This document shows, piece after piece, positions 43,565 to 52,017 of a stretch of DNA of 64,000 bases. Origin of the DNA: Ramlibacter pinisoli. GTDB taxonomy: Bacteria > Pseudomonadota > Gammaproteobacteria > Burkholderiales > Burkholderiaceae_C. The notes under the pieces were generated by a model. The model did no database searches. It was not told the origin of the DNA and was given only the letters and a program-made list of their open reading frames with translations. The stretch covers positions 310,001 through 374,000 of the forward strand of contig NZ_WSEL01000009.1 of the NCBI RefSeq assembly GCF_009758015.1, given 5' to 3'. A program made the position numbers and the translations under genes. How positions within the stretch are numbered: position 1 is the first letter of the stretch; each line of letters opens with the position of its first letter.

Positions 43565-46207
43565 TCAGGATGGGGCCGCCGCGCCCGTGCGCGCCGGCGT
43601 GGCCAGGGTCTCGTGCAGGATGGAGGGGATCACCCCGCCCACGCGCAGCAACTCGACTTCCAGCCGGGTTTCCACGGCCGCGGTGGCGTCGAAGGCCTCG
43701 ACGCCGCCATCGGCCCGCAGCACCCGGACCGCGATCGTGCCACGGACCTCGAGCCGGTCGCTGCGCGCGTCCACCGCCAGCCGGTCGCCGGGGCGCAGCG
43801 CCAGCGTGGCCGGCGTCACCCCCGCCGGCAGCCGCACCGGCAGGATCCCCATGCCGATCAGGTTGGAGCGGTGGATGCGCTCGAAGCTGTTGGCCAGCAC
43901 CGCGCGGATGCCCAGCAGGCGCTGGCCCTTGGCGGCCCAGTCGCGCGAGGAGCCCATGCCGTAGCGCTCGCCCGCCACCACGACCACCGACTCGCCGTCG
44001 CGGCGGTAGCGCGCCGCCACGTCCCAGATCGGCTGCACCTCTCCGCTGGGCGCATGCAGGGTGTGCGCCACCGGCGACGCCGGGTGCAGCAGGTTGCGCA
44101 GCGTCTTGTTGTGGAACGCGGCGCGCACCATCACCTCCCAGTTGCCACGGCGCGAGGCGAACACGTTCAGGTCGTCGCGCCGCTCGCCGCGCTCGACCAG
44201 GTAGTCGGCCACCAGGCTGTCGGGCGGGATGGCGCTGGCTGGCGAGATGTGGTCGGTGGTGACGTCGTCGCCCAGCACCAGCAGCGGATGCGCGACGTAT
44301 TCGCCCAGCAGGCTGCCTTCGGTGACGGCGGCGAACGGCGGGCGCCGCAGCGCCGTCGAGCCGGCGCTCCAGGGGAACAGTGCCCCCTGCGGCGCCGCAA
44401 GGTCGCGCCACAGCGGGTTGCCGCTCGCGATGCGGAAGTCGCGCGCGTAGTCGGTGCTGTCCTGCGCGGCGGCCAGGTGCGCGTCGACTTCCTCGTGGGT
44501 CGGCCACAGGTCCTGCAGGCGGACGGCGCGGCCGTCGGGCGCCACCTGCACCGGCTCGTCGCGCAGGTTGCGCTCGGCGTCGCCGGCCAGGCCGAAGGCC
44601 ACGACGAGGGCCGGCGACATGATGAAGCTCAGCTCGATGTCCGGATGCACGCGGCCGGGGAAATTGCGGTTGCCCGACAGGATGGCCACCGCCTTGCAGG
44701 CGCCCTCGGCCTGGCCGGCGCGGATCGGCTCGGTCAGCGGGCCCGGGTTGCCGATGCAGGTGGTGCAGCCGTAACCCACGATGCCGAAGCCCACCGCCTC
44801 GAGGTCGTCCAGCAGGCCGGCGCGCCGCAGGTAGGACGCCGCGGCGGGCGAACCGGGTGCCAGCGAGGTCTTCACCCAGGCCGGCACCCGCAGGCCGAGC
44901 AGGCGTGCCTTGCGCGCCACGAGGCCGGCCGCGATGAGCAGGCGCGGGTCGGAAGTGTTGGTGCAGCTGGTGATGGCCGCGATCGCGACCGGGTGCCGCG
45001 GCAGCGTGGACGGCCGGACGGGCGTGAAGCCGGTGGCGGCGAGCGCGCGCCCGGTGTCACCGTGGTCGAGCAGGTCCTGCGGGCGGCGCGGGCCGGCCAC
45101 GTGCAGGCCGATGGCCCCCAGGTCGATCTCGATCGTGCGCGTGTAGCGCGGCACCGCCGCGGGGTCGAACCACAGGCCGGCGCGGCGGCAATAGGCCTCG
45201 ACCAGTTCCACGGCGGCTTGCTCGCGGCCGGTCTCGCGCAGGTAGCGCAGCGTGTGGGCGTCGACCGGGAAGTAGCCTGTGGTGGCGCCGTACTCGGGCG
45301 CCATGTTGGCCACGACGGCCCGGTCGCCGGCCGCCAGGGCCGACACGCCGGGGCCGAAGAACTCGACGAACTCGCCGGTGACGTCCAGCTCGCGCAGCCG
45401 CGCGGTGACCGTGAGTGCGAGGTCGGTGGCCTGCACGCCCGGGCCCAGGCGGCCGACCAGGCGAACCCCCGTCACCTCCGGGATGCGCAGCATGGTCGGC
45501 AGCCCGAACATCACCGTCTGCGCCTCCAGGCCGCCCACGCCCCAGCCCAGCACGCCGATGCCGTTGACCATGGGCGTGTGGCTGTCGGTGCCGATCATCG
45601 CGTCGGGCACGGCCCAGCGGCCATCGGCCCGGTCCTCGGTGGTCACGACGGTGGCCAGCTGCTCCAGGTTGATGGTGTGCATGATCCCGGTGCCCGGCGG
45701 GTGGATGCGCACGTTGCGCAGTTCCTGCGCGGCCCAGCGCAGGAACTGGTAGCGCTCGCGGTTGCGCCGCATCTCGTGCTGCAGGTTCACCGCCGCCGCG
45801 TCGCTGCGCGCGTAGACCTCCACCGCCAGCGAGTGGTCGACGGACACGTCCACCGGCAGCTGCGGATTGAGCCGGCGCGGATCGGCCCCCGCTTCGGCCA
45901 GGGCGTCGCGCATGGCCGCCACGTCGACCAGCGCCGGCGTGCTGGTGGTGTCGTGCATCAGCACCCGGCCGGGCTGGAACGCGATCTCGGCCTGGCTGCG
46001 GCCGGTCTCCAGCCACGCCAGCAGGGCCGCCACGGCGGCCTCGCGCTCGTCGCCGGCGCTGTTGCGCAGCACGTTCTCCAGCAGGACGCGCAGCACCACC
46101 GGCAGGCGCTGCAGCTTGTCGCCGAAGTGCCGCGGCAGGTCCGCGAACAGCAGGTCCTCGCCGCGCCACTGCAGGTGGCCCAGCCATGGGGTCGTCCGGA
46201 TCGTCAT
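43565..46207 (-). CDS. Aconitate hydratase, AcnA/IRP1 type
   Basis: 880 residues from MTIRTTPWLGHLQWRGEDLL. The long frame beyond 46207 is antisense to the next gene and rejected. The active-site and cluster motifs are intact: QPGRVLMHDTTSTPALVDVA, VDHSLAVEV, TDSHTPMVNGIGVLGWGVGG, the first cluster Cys in AITSCTNTSDPR, two more in GYGCTTCIGNPGP, SGNRNFPGRVHPD, and the swivel domain with YGMGSSRDWAAKG. It interconverts citrate, cis-aconitate and isocitrate, or a related tricarboxylate. The operator at 46217 immediately precedes its start, so it is probably an inducible second aconitase, distinct from the housekeeping enzyme, used for catabolism of a transported tricarboxylate. Confidence 0.93.
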   Translation of the reverse strand: MTIRTTPWLGHLQWRGEDLLFADLPRHFGDKLQRLPVVLRVLLENVLRNSAGDEREAAVAALLAWLETGRSQAEIAFQPGRVLMHDTTSTPALVDVAAMRDALAEAGADPRRLNPQLPVDVSVDHSLAVEVYARSDAAAVNLQHEMRRNRERYQFLRWAAQELRNVRIHPPGTGIMHTINLEQLATVVTTEDRADGRWAVPDAMIGTDSHTPMVNGIGVLGWGVGGLEAQTVMFGLPTMLRIPEVTGVRLVGRLGPGVQATDLALTVTARLRELDVTGEFVEFFGPGVSALAAGDRAVVANMAPEYGATTGYFPVDAHTLRYLRETGREQAAVELVEAYCRRAGLWFDPAAVPRYTRTIEIDLGAIGLHVAGPRRPQDLLDHGDTGRALAATGFTPVRPSTLPRHPVAIAAITSCTNTSDPRLLIAAGLVARKARLLGLRVPAWVKTSLAPGSPAAASYLRRAGLLDDLEAVGFGIVGYGCTTCIGNPGPLTEPIRAGQAEGACKAVAILSGNRNFPGRVHPDIELSFIMSPALVVAFGLAGDAERNLRDEPVQVAPDGRAVRLQDLWPTHEEVDAHLAAAQDSTDYARDFRIASGNPLWRDLAAPQGALFPWSAGSTALRRPPFAAVTEGSLLGEYVAHPLLVLGDDVTTDHISPASAIPPDSLVADYLVERGERRDDLNVFASRRGNWEVMVRAAFHNKTLRNLLHPASPVAHTLHAPSGEVQPIWDVAARYRRDGESVVVVAGERYGMGSSRDWAAKGQRLLGIRAVLANSFERIHRSNLIGMGILPVRLPAGVTPATLALRPGDRLAVDARSDRLEVRGTIAVRVLRADGGVEAFDATAAVETRLEVELLRVGGVIPSILHETLATPARTGAAAPS

Positions 46208-46216
46208 GCCCGAAGT

Positions 46217-46242
46217 TTGCACTTTTTCAAGTTGAAATGCAA
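46217..46242. promoter_or_regulatory. GntR operator candidate 2: TTGCA-N16-TGCAA
   Basis: Same 26-bp length and TTGCACTTTTT left arm as the site at 40755-40780. It is 10 bp from the aconitase ATG and 37 bp from the Bug gene at 46280. The CATGCCCGAA string on the aconitase side is identical to that at the first site, which hints at duplication of the whole promoter edge. Confidence 0.7.
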
Positions 46243-46279
46243 TAATCGCCGCCACCCCAAAACCGCCCCAGGAGACACC

Positions 46280-47266
46280 ATGTCCATCCACCGCCGCGCC
46301 CTGCTGGGCGCCCTGGCCGCCGCCGCGGCCGTCGCCTCCACGCAGGCCGGCGCCGCCGACGCCTATCCCTCGCGCCCGATCACGATCGTCGTGCCCTTCT
46401 CGGCCGGCGGCGGGGTCGACACCATGGCCCGCCTGCTGGCCGACAAGCTGCGCACCACGCTCGGCACCAGCGTCGTCGTCGACAACAAGGCCGGCGGCAG
46501 CGGGATGATCGGCGCCATGGCGGTGGTCAAGGCACAGCCGGACGGCTACACGCTCCTGATGGGATCGGCCGGCGAGACCGCTATCAACCCCTTCGTCTAC
46601 AAGGGCCGCATGCAGTACGACCCGGCTCGGGACCTGGCGCCGATCACGCTGGTCACGCGGGTGCCCAACGTGCTGGTGGCCAGCCCCACCCTGCCGGTCA
46701 AGACCATGGAGGAACTGGTCGCTTACGGCAGGAAGAACCCCGGCAAGCTCACCTATTCGAGCAGTGGCGTCGGCAACCCGCAGCACCTGAACGGCGAGCT
46801 GCTGGAGGAGCTGGCCGGCATGCACATGGTGCACGTGCCGTACAAGGGCGCCTCGGGCCAGCTGATCGACGTGACCACCGGCCAGGTGGACCTCACCTTC
46901 GTCAGCTACACCGCGGCCAAGTCGTTCATCCAGGCCGGCAAGGTGAAGGCACTGGCGGTCACGTCCGCCAAGCGCACCAGCTTCGCGCCCGACCTGCCCG
47001 CCATCGCCGAGTACAAGCCGCTGGCCAGATACCAGCTGGAGAACTGGTTCGGCCTGTGGGCGCCGGCCGCCACGCCCGCCGACGTGCAGCAGAAGCTCAA
47101 TACGGCCGTGACGCAGGCACTGGCCGACCCCGAACTGGTGAAGAAGCTGCGCGAACAGGGCGGCGAGCCGGCGGCCATGCCCATCGCGCAGTTCCGCGAT
47201 TTCATCAAGGCAGAGTCTGCGCAGTTCGCGCGCATCGTCGAGACGGCCAGGATCACCGCCGAGTGA
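46280..47266 (+). CDS. Bug/TctC family periplasmic binding protein
   Basis: 328 residues with GGAGA before the ATG and a Tat-like signal (SIHRRALLGALAAAAAVAS). Features: YPSRPITIVVPFSAGGGVDTMARLLA, VVDNKAGGSGMIGAMAVV, PDGYTLLMGSAGETAINP, HVPYKGASGQLIDVTTGQVDLTF and YQLENWFGLWAP. It is divergent from the aconitase gene across the predicted GntR operator, which suggests a tricarboxylate ligand. No TctAB permease is nearby. Confidence 0.93.
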   Translation: MSIHRRALLGALAAAAAVASTQAGAADAYPSRPITIVVPFSAGGGVDTMARLLADKLRTTLGTSVVVDNKAGGSGMIGAMAVVKAQPDGYTLLMGSAGETAINPFVYKGRMQYDPARDLAPITLVTRVPNVLVASPTLPVKTMEELVAYGRKNPGKLTYSSSGVGNPQHLNGELLEELAGMHMVHVPYKGASGQLIDVTTGQVDLTFVSYTAAKSFIQAGKVKALAVTSAKRTSFAPDLPAIAEYKPLARYQLENWFGLWAPAATPADVQQKLNTAVTQALADPELVKKLREQGGEPAAMPIAQFRDFIKAESAQFARIVETARITAE

Positions 47267-47296
47267 GGCCGGGCGGCGGCCCGCGGGCGCCCGGCC
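47267..47296. terminator. GC hairpin directly after the Bug gene
   Basis: GGCCGGGCG (47267-47275) pairs perfectly with CGCCCGGCC (47288-47296) around a 12-base loop, starting at the base after the stop codon. No U-tract follows. Confidence 0.45.
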
Positions 47297-47363
47297 GCCC
47301 CTTGCGGCGCATGCGCACTTTCCCTCACGCCGGCCGCCCCCTGCGCGGCTACCATCGCCGCCC

Positions 47364-48047
47364 ATGACCCCTCCCGGACCCCGGATCGCACTCATCCATG
47401 CCACGCCGCTGGCGGTGGAGCCGATCCAGGCCGCTTTCAAGCGCCACTGGCCGTCTGCCATCCGCATGAACCTGCTGGACGACAGCCTGTCGGTCGACCG
47501 CGCCGCCGCCGGCAGGCTGACCGAGGCCATGGTGGGCCGCTTCCTGGAGCTCACGCGCTACGTCGTCGGCACCGGCTGCCAGGGCATCCTGTTCACCTGC
47601 TCCGCCTTCGGTCCCGCCATCGAGGCCGCCGCGCGCGAAGCGGGCCGCCCCACGCTCAAGCCGAACGAGGCCATGTTCGAGCAGGCCCTGGCGGTCAAGC
47701 CGCGCGGGGCCGTGCTGCAGGCCGGCCTGCTGGCCACCTTCGCCGCCTCCATCCCGTCGATGGCCGAGGAATTCCAGGCCATGGCGAATGCGCGCGGCAT
47801 GGCCGTCGACCTGCAAAGCATGTTCGTGCCGCAGGCCATGGACGACCTGGCGCACGGGCGCACCGCCGACCACCACCGCAAGATCGCCGATGTCGCGCGC
47901 CAGCTGCAGGGCTGCGACGTCGTGATGCTGGCCCAGTTCTCCATGGCCGACGCCAGCGAGGCGGTGCAGAAGCAACTGCCCTGCCCCGTCCTGAGCAGCC
48001 CCGACTGCGCCGTGCTCGCCCTTCACCAGAGGATCGTGAATGCCTGA
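47364..48047 (+). CDS. Aspartate/glutamate racemase family protein
   Basis: 227 residues. Features: RIALIHATPLAVEPIQAAF, NLLDDSLSVDRA, CQGILFTCSAFGPAIEAAAREAG (first catalytic Cys), LKPNEAMFEQAL, VVMLAQFSMADASEAVQKQL and PVLSSPDCAVLAL. The second catalytic Cys of classical racemases is replaced by the LAQFSMA sequence that I recall as normal for this branch, so isomerisation, decarboxylation or hydrolysis chemistry with one Cys is more likely than amino-acid racemisation. It overlaps the next gene by eight bases, an Ldh2-type dehydrogenase followed by a Bug protein. Confidence 0.87.
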   Translation: MTPPGPRIALIHATPLAVEPIQAAFKRHWPSAIRMNLLDDSLSVDRAAAGRLTEAMVGRFLELTRYVVGTGCQGILFTCSAFGPAIEAAAREAGRPTLKPNEAMFEQALAVKPRGAVLQAGLLATFAASIPSMAEEFQAMANARGMAVDLQSMFVPQAMDDLAHGRTADHHRKIADVARQLQGCDVVMLAQFSMADASEAVQKQLPCPVLSSPDCAVLALHQRIVNA

Positions 48048-49101
48048 TTCCCGCGTGCCGCCGGCGCGCCTGTGCCGTTTCATCACCGCCGCCCTCGAGC
48101 GGCTGGGCCTTCCCCCCACCGACGCTGCCACCGTTGCCCGCCTGATGACCGATGCGGAAACGCAGGGGTCCGACGGCCACGGTGCCATCCGCCTCGCGCC
48201 CTATGCGCGCCGCGTGCGCGAGGGCGGCTACAACCTGCAGCCGGCCATCCGCGTGGTGCAGGAGAAACCGGGCATGGCGCTGCTGGACGGCGACAACGGC
48301 TTCGGCCACCTGGTGATGCACAAGGCCACCGAGCTGGCCATCGAGAAGGCGCGCACCTGCGGCGTGGCCTGGGTGGGCTCGCGCCTGTCCAACCATGCCG
48401 GCCCGGCCTCGCTGTACGCGCGCATGGCGGCGGCGCAGGACATGATCGGCGTTTACTTCGCCGTGGGCAATGCCAACCACCTGCCGCCCTGGGGCGGGCT
48501 GGACATGCTGCTGTCCACCAACCCGGTGGCGGTGGCCATCCCGGCCGCCGAGGAGCCGCCGGTGGTGCTGGACATGGCGTCCACCGTGGCGGCCTACGGC
48601 AAGGTCAAGGCCAAGGCGCAGCGCGGCGAGCAGATGCCCATCGGCTGGATGATCGACCGCCTGGGCCAGCCCCTCACCGATCCCAAGCGTGCCGACGAAG
48701 GCTTCCTGATGCCCATCGGCGGCTACAAGGGCTACGGGCTGGCGCTGGTCATCGGCATGCTGGCCGGCACGCTCAACGGCGCCGCCATGGGCCGCGAGGT
48801 GATCGACTTCAACAAGGACTACCGCACCACGACCAACACCGGGCAGGCCATCCTGGTCATCGACCCGGCGGCATTCGGCGACGTGGCCGCCTTCAAGGCC
48901 CGCGTCGACACCGTGGTGCGCGAGATGCGCGCCAGCGAACGCATGCCCGGCGTCGAGCGCGTCTGGCTGCCCGGCGAGCAGAGCCACCTGCGCCGCCAGC
49001 AGAACGAACGCGAGGGCATCGCGCTGCCGCCGGCCCTGCTCGCCCAGCTGGACGCCATCGCCGGCGAGCTCGGCATCCCGACCCTGCACAACACGAATTG
49101 A
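48040..49101 (+). CDS. Ldh2/malate-L-lactate dehydrogenase family oxidoreductase
   Basis: 353 residues. This NAD(P)-dependent family has its own fold: TDAETQGSDGHGAIRLAPYARRVREGGYN, LLDGDNGFGHLVMHKATELAIEKA, VGSRLSNHAGPASLYARMAA with the active-site His, GLDMLLSTNPVAVAIPA, VVLDMASTVAAYGKV, and GYKGYGLALVIGMLAGTLNGA. Family members reduce or oxidise 2-keto/2-hydroxy acids such as malate, sulfolactate and ureidoglycolate. Coupling with the racemase-family gene and the Bug gene suggests uptake and oxidation of a hydroxy-dicarboxylate. Confidence 0.92.
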   Translation: MPDSRVPPARLCRFITAALERLGLPPTDAATVARLMTDAETQGSDGHGAIRLAPYARRVREGGYNLQPAIRVVQEKPGMALLDGDNGFGHLVMHKATELAIEKARTCGVAWVGSRLSNHAGPASLYARMAAAQDMIGVYFAVGNANHLPPWGGLDMLLSTNPVAVAIPAAEEPPVVLDMASTVAAYGKVKAKAQRGEQMPIGWMIDRLGQPLTDPKRADEGFLMPIGGYKGYGLALVIGMLAGTLNGAAMGREVIDFNKDYRTTTNTGQAILVIDPAAFGDVAAFKARVDTVVREMRASERMPGVERVWLPGEQSHLRRQQNEREGIALPPALLAQLDAIAGELGIPTLHNTN

Positions 49102-49112
49102 ACGGAGACCCC

Positions 49113-50093
49113 ATGCGCCTGAACCGCCGCCACCTCCTGCTCGCCGCCTCCAGCGGCGCGCTCGCCTTCACCGGCGCCGCCCGCGGCCAGGCCACCTGGC
49201 CCGCCAAGCCGGTCAAGATCATCGTTCCGCTGGCGGCCGGCAGTGCCGTCGACAACGCCGCGCGCATCGTGGCGCAGAAGATGGGCACCGAGCTGGGCCA
49301 GTCGTTCGTGCTGGAGAACCAGCCGGGCGCCGCCGGCCTGGTGGGCGCCGGCAACGTCGCCAAGGCCGCGCCCGACGGCTACACGCTGGGCGGCTTCAAC
49401 GACAGCATCATGACCATGGTGCCCCACATGCACGCCAAGATGCCGTGGGACATCCTGAAGGACTTCGAGCCGGTGTCGCTGGTGGCCACGGTCGAGTGGG
49501 GCCTGGTGGTCAACGCCGACTCGCCGATCCGCACCGCCGCCGAGCTCATCGCCAGCGCCAAGCGCACGCCCGGCGACCTCACCTACGGCTCGGGCGGCAA
49601 CGGCAGCCCGCAGCACATCGCGATGGCGCTGTTCGCCTCCCAGGCCGGCGTGCAGATGAAGCACGTGCCGTACAAGGGCGCGACCCAGGCCGCCATGGGC
49701 GTGGCCGGCCAGGAGGTGCAGGCCGCGTTCCAGGGCATCGCCACCGTCACCTCGCTGGTCAAGGCCGGCAAGCTGCGGCTGATCGCCGTCGCCACGCCGC
49801 GCCGCATGCCGCAGTTCCCCGACGTGCCGACGGTGGCCGAGTCGGGCCTGCCGGGCTTCGAGTTCAACTCCTGGTTCGCCATGATGGCGCCGGCCGGCAC
49901 GCCGCGGCCGATCGTGCAGGCGCTGCACGGCGCGATCCAGAAGTCGCTGGCCGACCCGGAGATCCGCGAGAAGCTCAACGGGCAGGGCCTGACGCCGCGC
50001 GGCACCTCGCCCGACGAACTGGGCGCCGCCATGCGCACCCAGTTCGCGCGTTACGGCGCGCTGATCAAGCAGAACGGGATCACGTCGGACTGA
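49113..50093 (+). CDS. Bug/TctC family periplasmic binding protein
   Basis: 326 residues, 11 bp after the Ldh2-type gene, with GGAGA upstream and a Tat-like signal (LNRRHLLLAASSGALAFTGA). Features: WPAKPVKIIVPLAAGSAVDNAARIVA, FVLENQPGAAGLVGAGNVAKA, PDGYTLGGFNDSIMTMVPHM, HVPYKGATQAAMGVAGQEVQ and VPTVAESGLPGFEFNSWFAM. It is the fourth orphan Bug protein of the window. The unusual SAVDNAAR lobe (usually T/VDxxAR) may reflect a different ligand. Confidence 0.92.
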   Translation: MRLNRRHLLLAASSGALAFTGAARGQATWPAKPVKIIVPLAAGSAVDNAARIVAQKMGTELGQSFVLENQPGAAGLVGAGNVAKAAPDGYTLGGFNDSIMTMVPHMHAKMPWDILKDFEPVSLVATVEWGLVVNADSPIRTAAELIASAKRTPGDLTYGSGGNGSPQHIAMALFASQAGVQMKHVPYKGATQAAMGVAGQEVQAAFQGIATVTSLVKAGKLRLIAVATPRRMPQFPDVPTVAESGLPGFEFNSWFAMMAPAGTPRPIVQALHGAIQKSLADPEIREKLNGQGLTPRGTSPDELGAAMRTQFARYGALIKQNGITSD

Positions 50094-50108
50094 CCCGACG
50101 CTGCGCGG

Positions 50109-50627
50109 CTAGTACTGCGGAGCGCCCTGCGGCGCCACCAGCACCCAGGCCTCGGGGCACGACAGCACCTGCGGGTAGTACGCCTGCAGCGCATTGCAGT
50201 AGTAATAGGTGGCACTCGGCGCGTTGTAGACGCCGGGCGCATAGGTGCCGTCGTAGTAGTAGGGGTAGGACGGGTAGTAGTAGCCCGGCCAGCCCCACGC
50301 CCAGCCGCCGCCGACGAACCCATGGCCGTGTCCATGGTGGCCATGACCATGTCCGCCGTGGCCGCCATGCCCACCGTGGCCTCCGCCGCCGCCGTGCCCT
50401 CCGCCGCCACCGCCCCCGCCGCCGCGCGCCTGGAAGCCGCCGCCGGGTGCCTTGGCGCCGGAGCCGCCATGGCCGCCGTGGGCCCCGTGCCCACCACCGC
50501 CGTGGCCGCCGCCACCGTGTCCACCTCCGCCGCCCCGGGCCGCAACCAGCCCGGCCGCGCAAAGCAGCAGCACGAGGCACAGCAGGCCGCGAAACAGCTT
50601 GCTGCCGGGCGATGCGGTGGTCTCCAT
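50109..50627 (-). CDS. Glycine/histidine-rich exported protein with tyrosine-rich C-terminus
   Basis: 172 residues from METTASPGSKLFRGLLCL. A hydrophobic signal or anchor (LLCLVLLLCAAGLVAA, about residues 15-30) is followed by roughly 75 residues of Gly and His in patterns such as GGGGHGGGG, HGGHGGHGG and HGHHGHGHG. The C-terminus is Tyr-rich (GYYYPSYPYYYDGTYAP) and has two Cys (YYYCNALQAYYPQVLSCPEAW), a tail seen in small hypothetical envelope proteins of Burkholderiales. Function unknown; metal binding by the His-rich part and a structural envelope role are both plausible. The gene is divergent from the DUF4136 lipoprotein gene. Confidence 0.8.
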   Translation of the reverse strand: METTASPGSKLFRGLLCLVLLLCAAGLVAARGGGGGHGGGGHGGGGHGAHGGHGGSGAKAPGGGFQARGGGGGGGGGHGGGGGHGGHGGHGGHGHGHHGHGHGFVGGGWAWGWPGYYYPSYPYYYDGTYAPGVYNAPSATYYYCNALQAYYPQVLSCPEAWVLVAPQGAPQY

Positions 50628-50807
50628 CGGGTCCTCCGGTACACGGCAGGGTGAGCTGGTCAGACCCGGACTGTCCGGCAAAGTTGCGCCACCGAACGCA
50701 AGCCGGGTAATCGAAAGCTCCAGCCACGCCTGCCGAGTTCCACGCCGCACGCCACAGCGGCCGCGGTCCTACAACGCGCCGGCGGCGCCGGGTCGACACT
50801 GCCGACC

Positions 50808-51383
50808 ATGACCCCGCGCTGCGTCCCCCGCCTGCTCGGCCTGTCGATGGCCGCACTGCTCGCCGCCTGCGCCAGCGCGCCACCGCAGGCGACGGTGCAG
50901 GTCTTCGCCAACCAGCCGGGCCAGATGGCCGGCACCACCTACCGGCACGACCGCCTGCCCTCGCAGGCCGGCCTGCCGGGCCAGGACCAGCTCGAGCGCG
51001 CAGCCGACGACCTGCTGGCCCAGGCCGGCCTGCGGCGGGTCGACACCGGCGCACAGCTGGCGGTGCAGCTGGGCTACCGACAGGACTACTACGGCAGTGC
51101 CCCCGCCTCGCCCTCGGTCGGGGTCGGCCTGGGCGCCAGCAGCTGGGGCGGCGGTGGCATCGGCATCGGGCTGGGCTTCCCGATCGGCGGCAGCGTGCAC
51201 GAGTTCCAGCGCATGGACGTGCAGGTGCGCGACGTGGCCAGCGGCAAGGTCGTGTTCCAGTCGCAGGCCAGCAGCAGTGCGGGAGCGAGCCCGGTGGCCC
51301 TGCTGGACGCCGCGCTGCAGGGCTTCCCGAACCCGCCGCCGGGCACGCGGGTCGTGCCGCTGGTCCCCCCTCCGCCCCGCTGA
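50808..51383 (+). CDS. DUF4136-type lipoprotein
   Basis: 191 residues. A lipoprotein signal with lipobox LLAAC (Cys21) leads into TVQVFANQPGQMAGTTYRHDRLPSQ, the DUF4136-like start. Other features are QLAVQLGYRQDYYGS, a Gly/Ser-rich segment (VGVGLGASSWGGGGIGIGLGF), and a final strand pair VQVRDVASGKVVFQSQASSS. It is probably anchored to the outer membrane facing the periplasm. Its function is unknown. Confidence 0.85.
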   Translation: MTPRCVPRLLGLSMAALLAACASAPPQATVQVFANQPGQMAGTTYRHDRLPSQAGLPGQDQLERAADDLLAQAGLRRVDTGAQLAVQLGYRQDYYGSAPASPSVGVGLGASSWGGGGIGIGLGFPIGGSVHEFQRMDVQVRDVASGKVVFQSQASSSAGASPVALLDAALQGFPNPPPGTRVVPLVPPPPR

Positions 51384-51432
51384 GTCACGCGGCCTGCGTA
51401 CCGCGAAAGCGCGTGGCGGCCGAGACCTGCCG

Positions 51433-52017
51433 ATGCCATCCGAACGCGAGAAGATGCTCGCCGGCCAGCCCTACCGGGCGATGGATCCCGAGCTGGTGGC
51501 TGCGCGCGAGCGCGCGCGGGCCCTGTGCGCGCGGCTGAACGCCACGGCGCCCGACCACCCGCGGCAACGCGCGGTGCTCGACCAGCTGCTGGGCGCGGCC
51601 GGGGCCCGCGTGGCCATCACCCCGCCCTTCCACTGCGACTACGGCACGCAGATCGAACTGGGCGACGACGTCTTCCTCAACTTCAACTGCGTCCTGCTGG
51701 ACGTGTGCCGCATCGCCATCGGCGCCCACACCCTGCTCGGCCCCGCGGTGCAGGTCTACACGCCCCTGCATCCCATGGATGCACGGCAGCGTCGCGAGCA
51801 GGAGTCCGGCCGGCCGGTGACGATCGGCAGCGACGTCTGGATCGGCGGCGGCGCCATCGTGCTGCCGGGGGTCACGATCGGCGATCGCGCGGTGATCGGC
51901 GCCGGCAGCGTGGTGACGCGCGATGTCCCCGCCGACGTCTTCGCGGCGGGCAATCCCTGCCGGGTGCTCCGCCCCCTGGGACCGCAGGACCCGGCGGGCC
52001 TCAGTAACCGCCCTTGA
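51433..52017 (+). CDS. Maltose/galactoside O-acetyltransferase family protein (left-handed beta helix)
   Basis: 194 residues. The N-terminal helical part MPSEREKMLAGQPYRAMDPELVAARERARAL is the maltose-acetyltransferase domain. Hexapeptide repeats follow: CDYGTQIELGDDVFLNFNCVLLDV, AHTLLGPAVQVYTPLHPMD with the catalytic His, VTIGSDVWIGGGAIVLPGVTIGDRAVIGAGSVVTRDV, and PADVFAAGNPCRVLRPL. It acetylates a sugar from acetyl-CoA in the cytosol. Its last 17 bases overlap the end of the convergent VOC gene. Confidence 0.92.
   Translation: MPSEREKMLAGQPYRAMDPELVAARERARALCARLNATAPDHPRQRAVLDQLLGAAGARVAITPPFHCDYGTQIELGDDVFLNFNCVLLDVCRIAIGAHTLLGPAVQVYTPLHPMDARQRREQESGRPVTIGSDVWIGGGAIVLPGVTIGDRAVIGAGSVVTRDVPADVFAAGNPCRVLRPLGPQDPAGLSNRP

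Noticed and set aside
46208..47554. Very long frame (1329 codons) that would fuse extra sequence to the aconitase
   Set aside because: The extra part is antisense to the Bug gene at 46280-47266 and crosses the predicted operator; MTIRTTPW at 46207 is the natural start.
47364..48047. Broken Asp/Glu racemase because the second catalytic Cys is missing
   Set aside because: The LAQFSMA sequence at that place is what I recall as normal for this branch, so it is a different chemistry rather than a damaged gene.
50290..50560. Short tandem DNA repeats (CCGCC/CCATGG-type) as a satellite or CRISPR
   Set aside because: They are fully explained by the Gly and His codons of the exported protein at 50109-50627.
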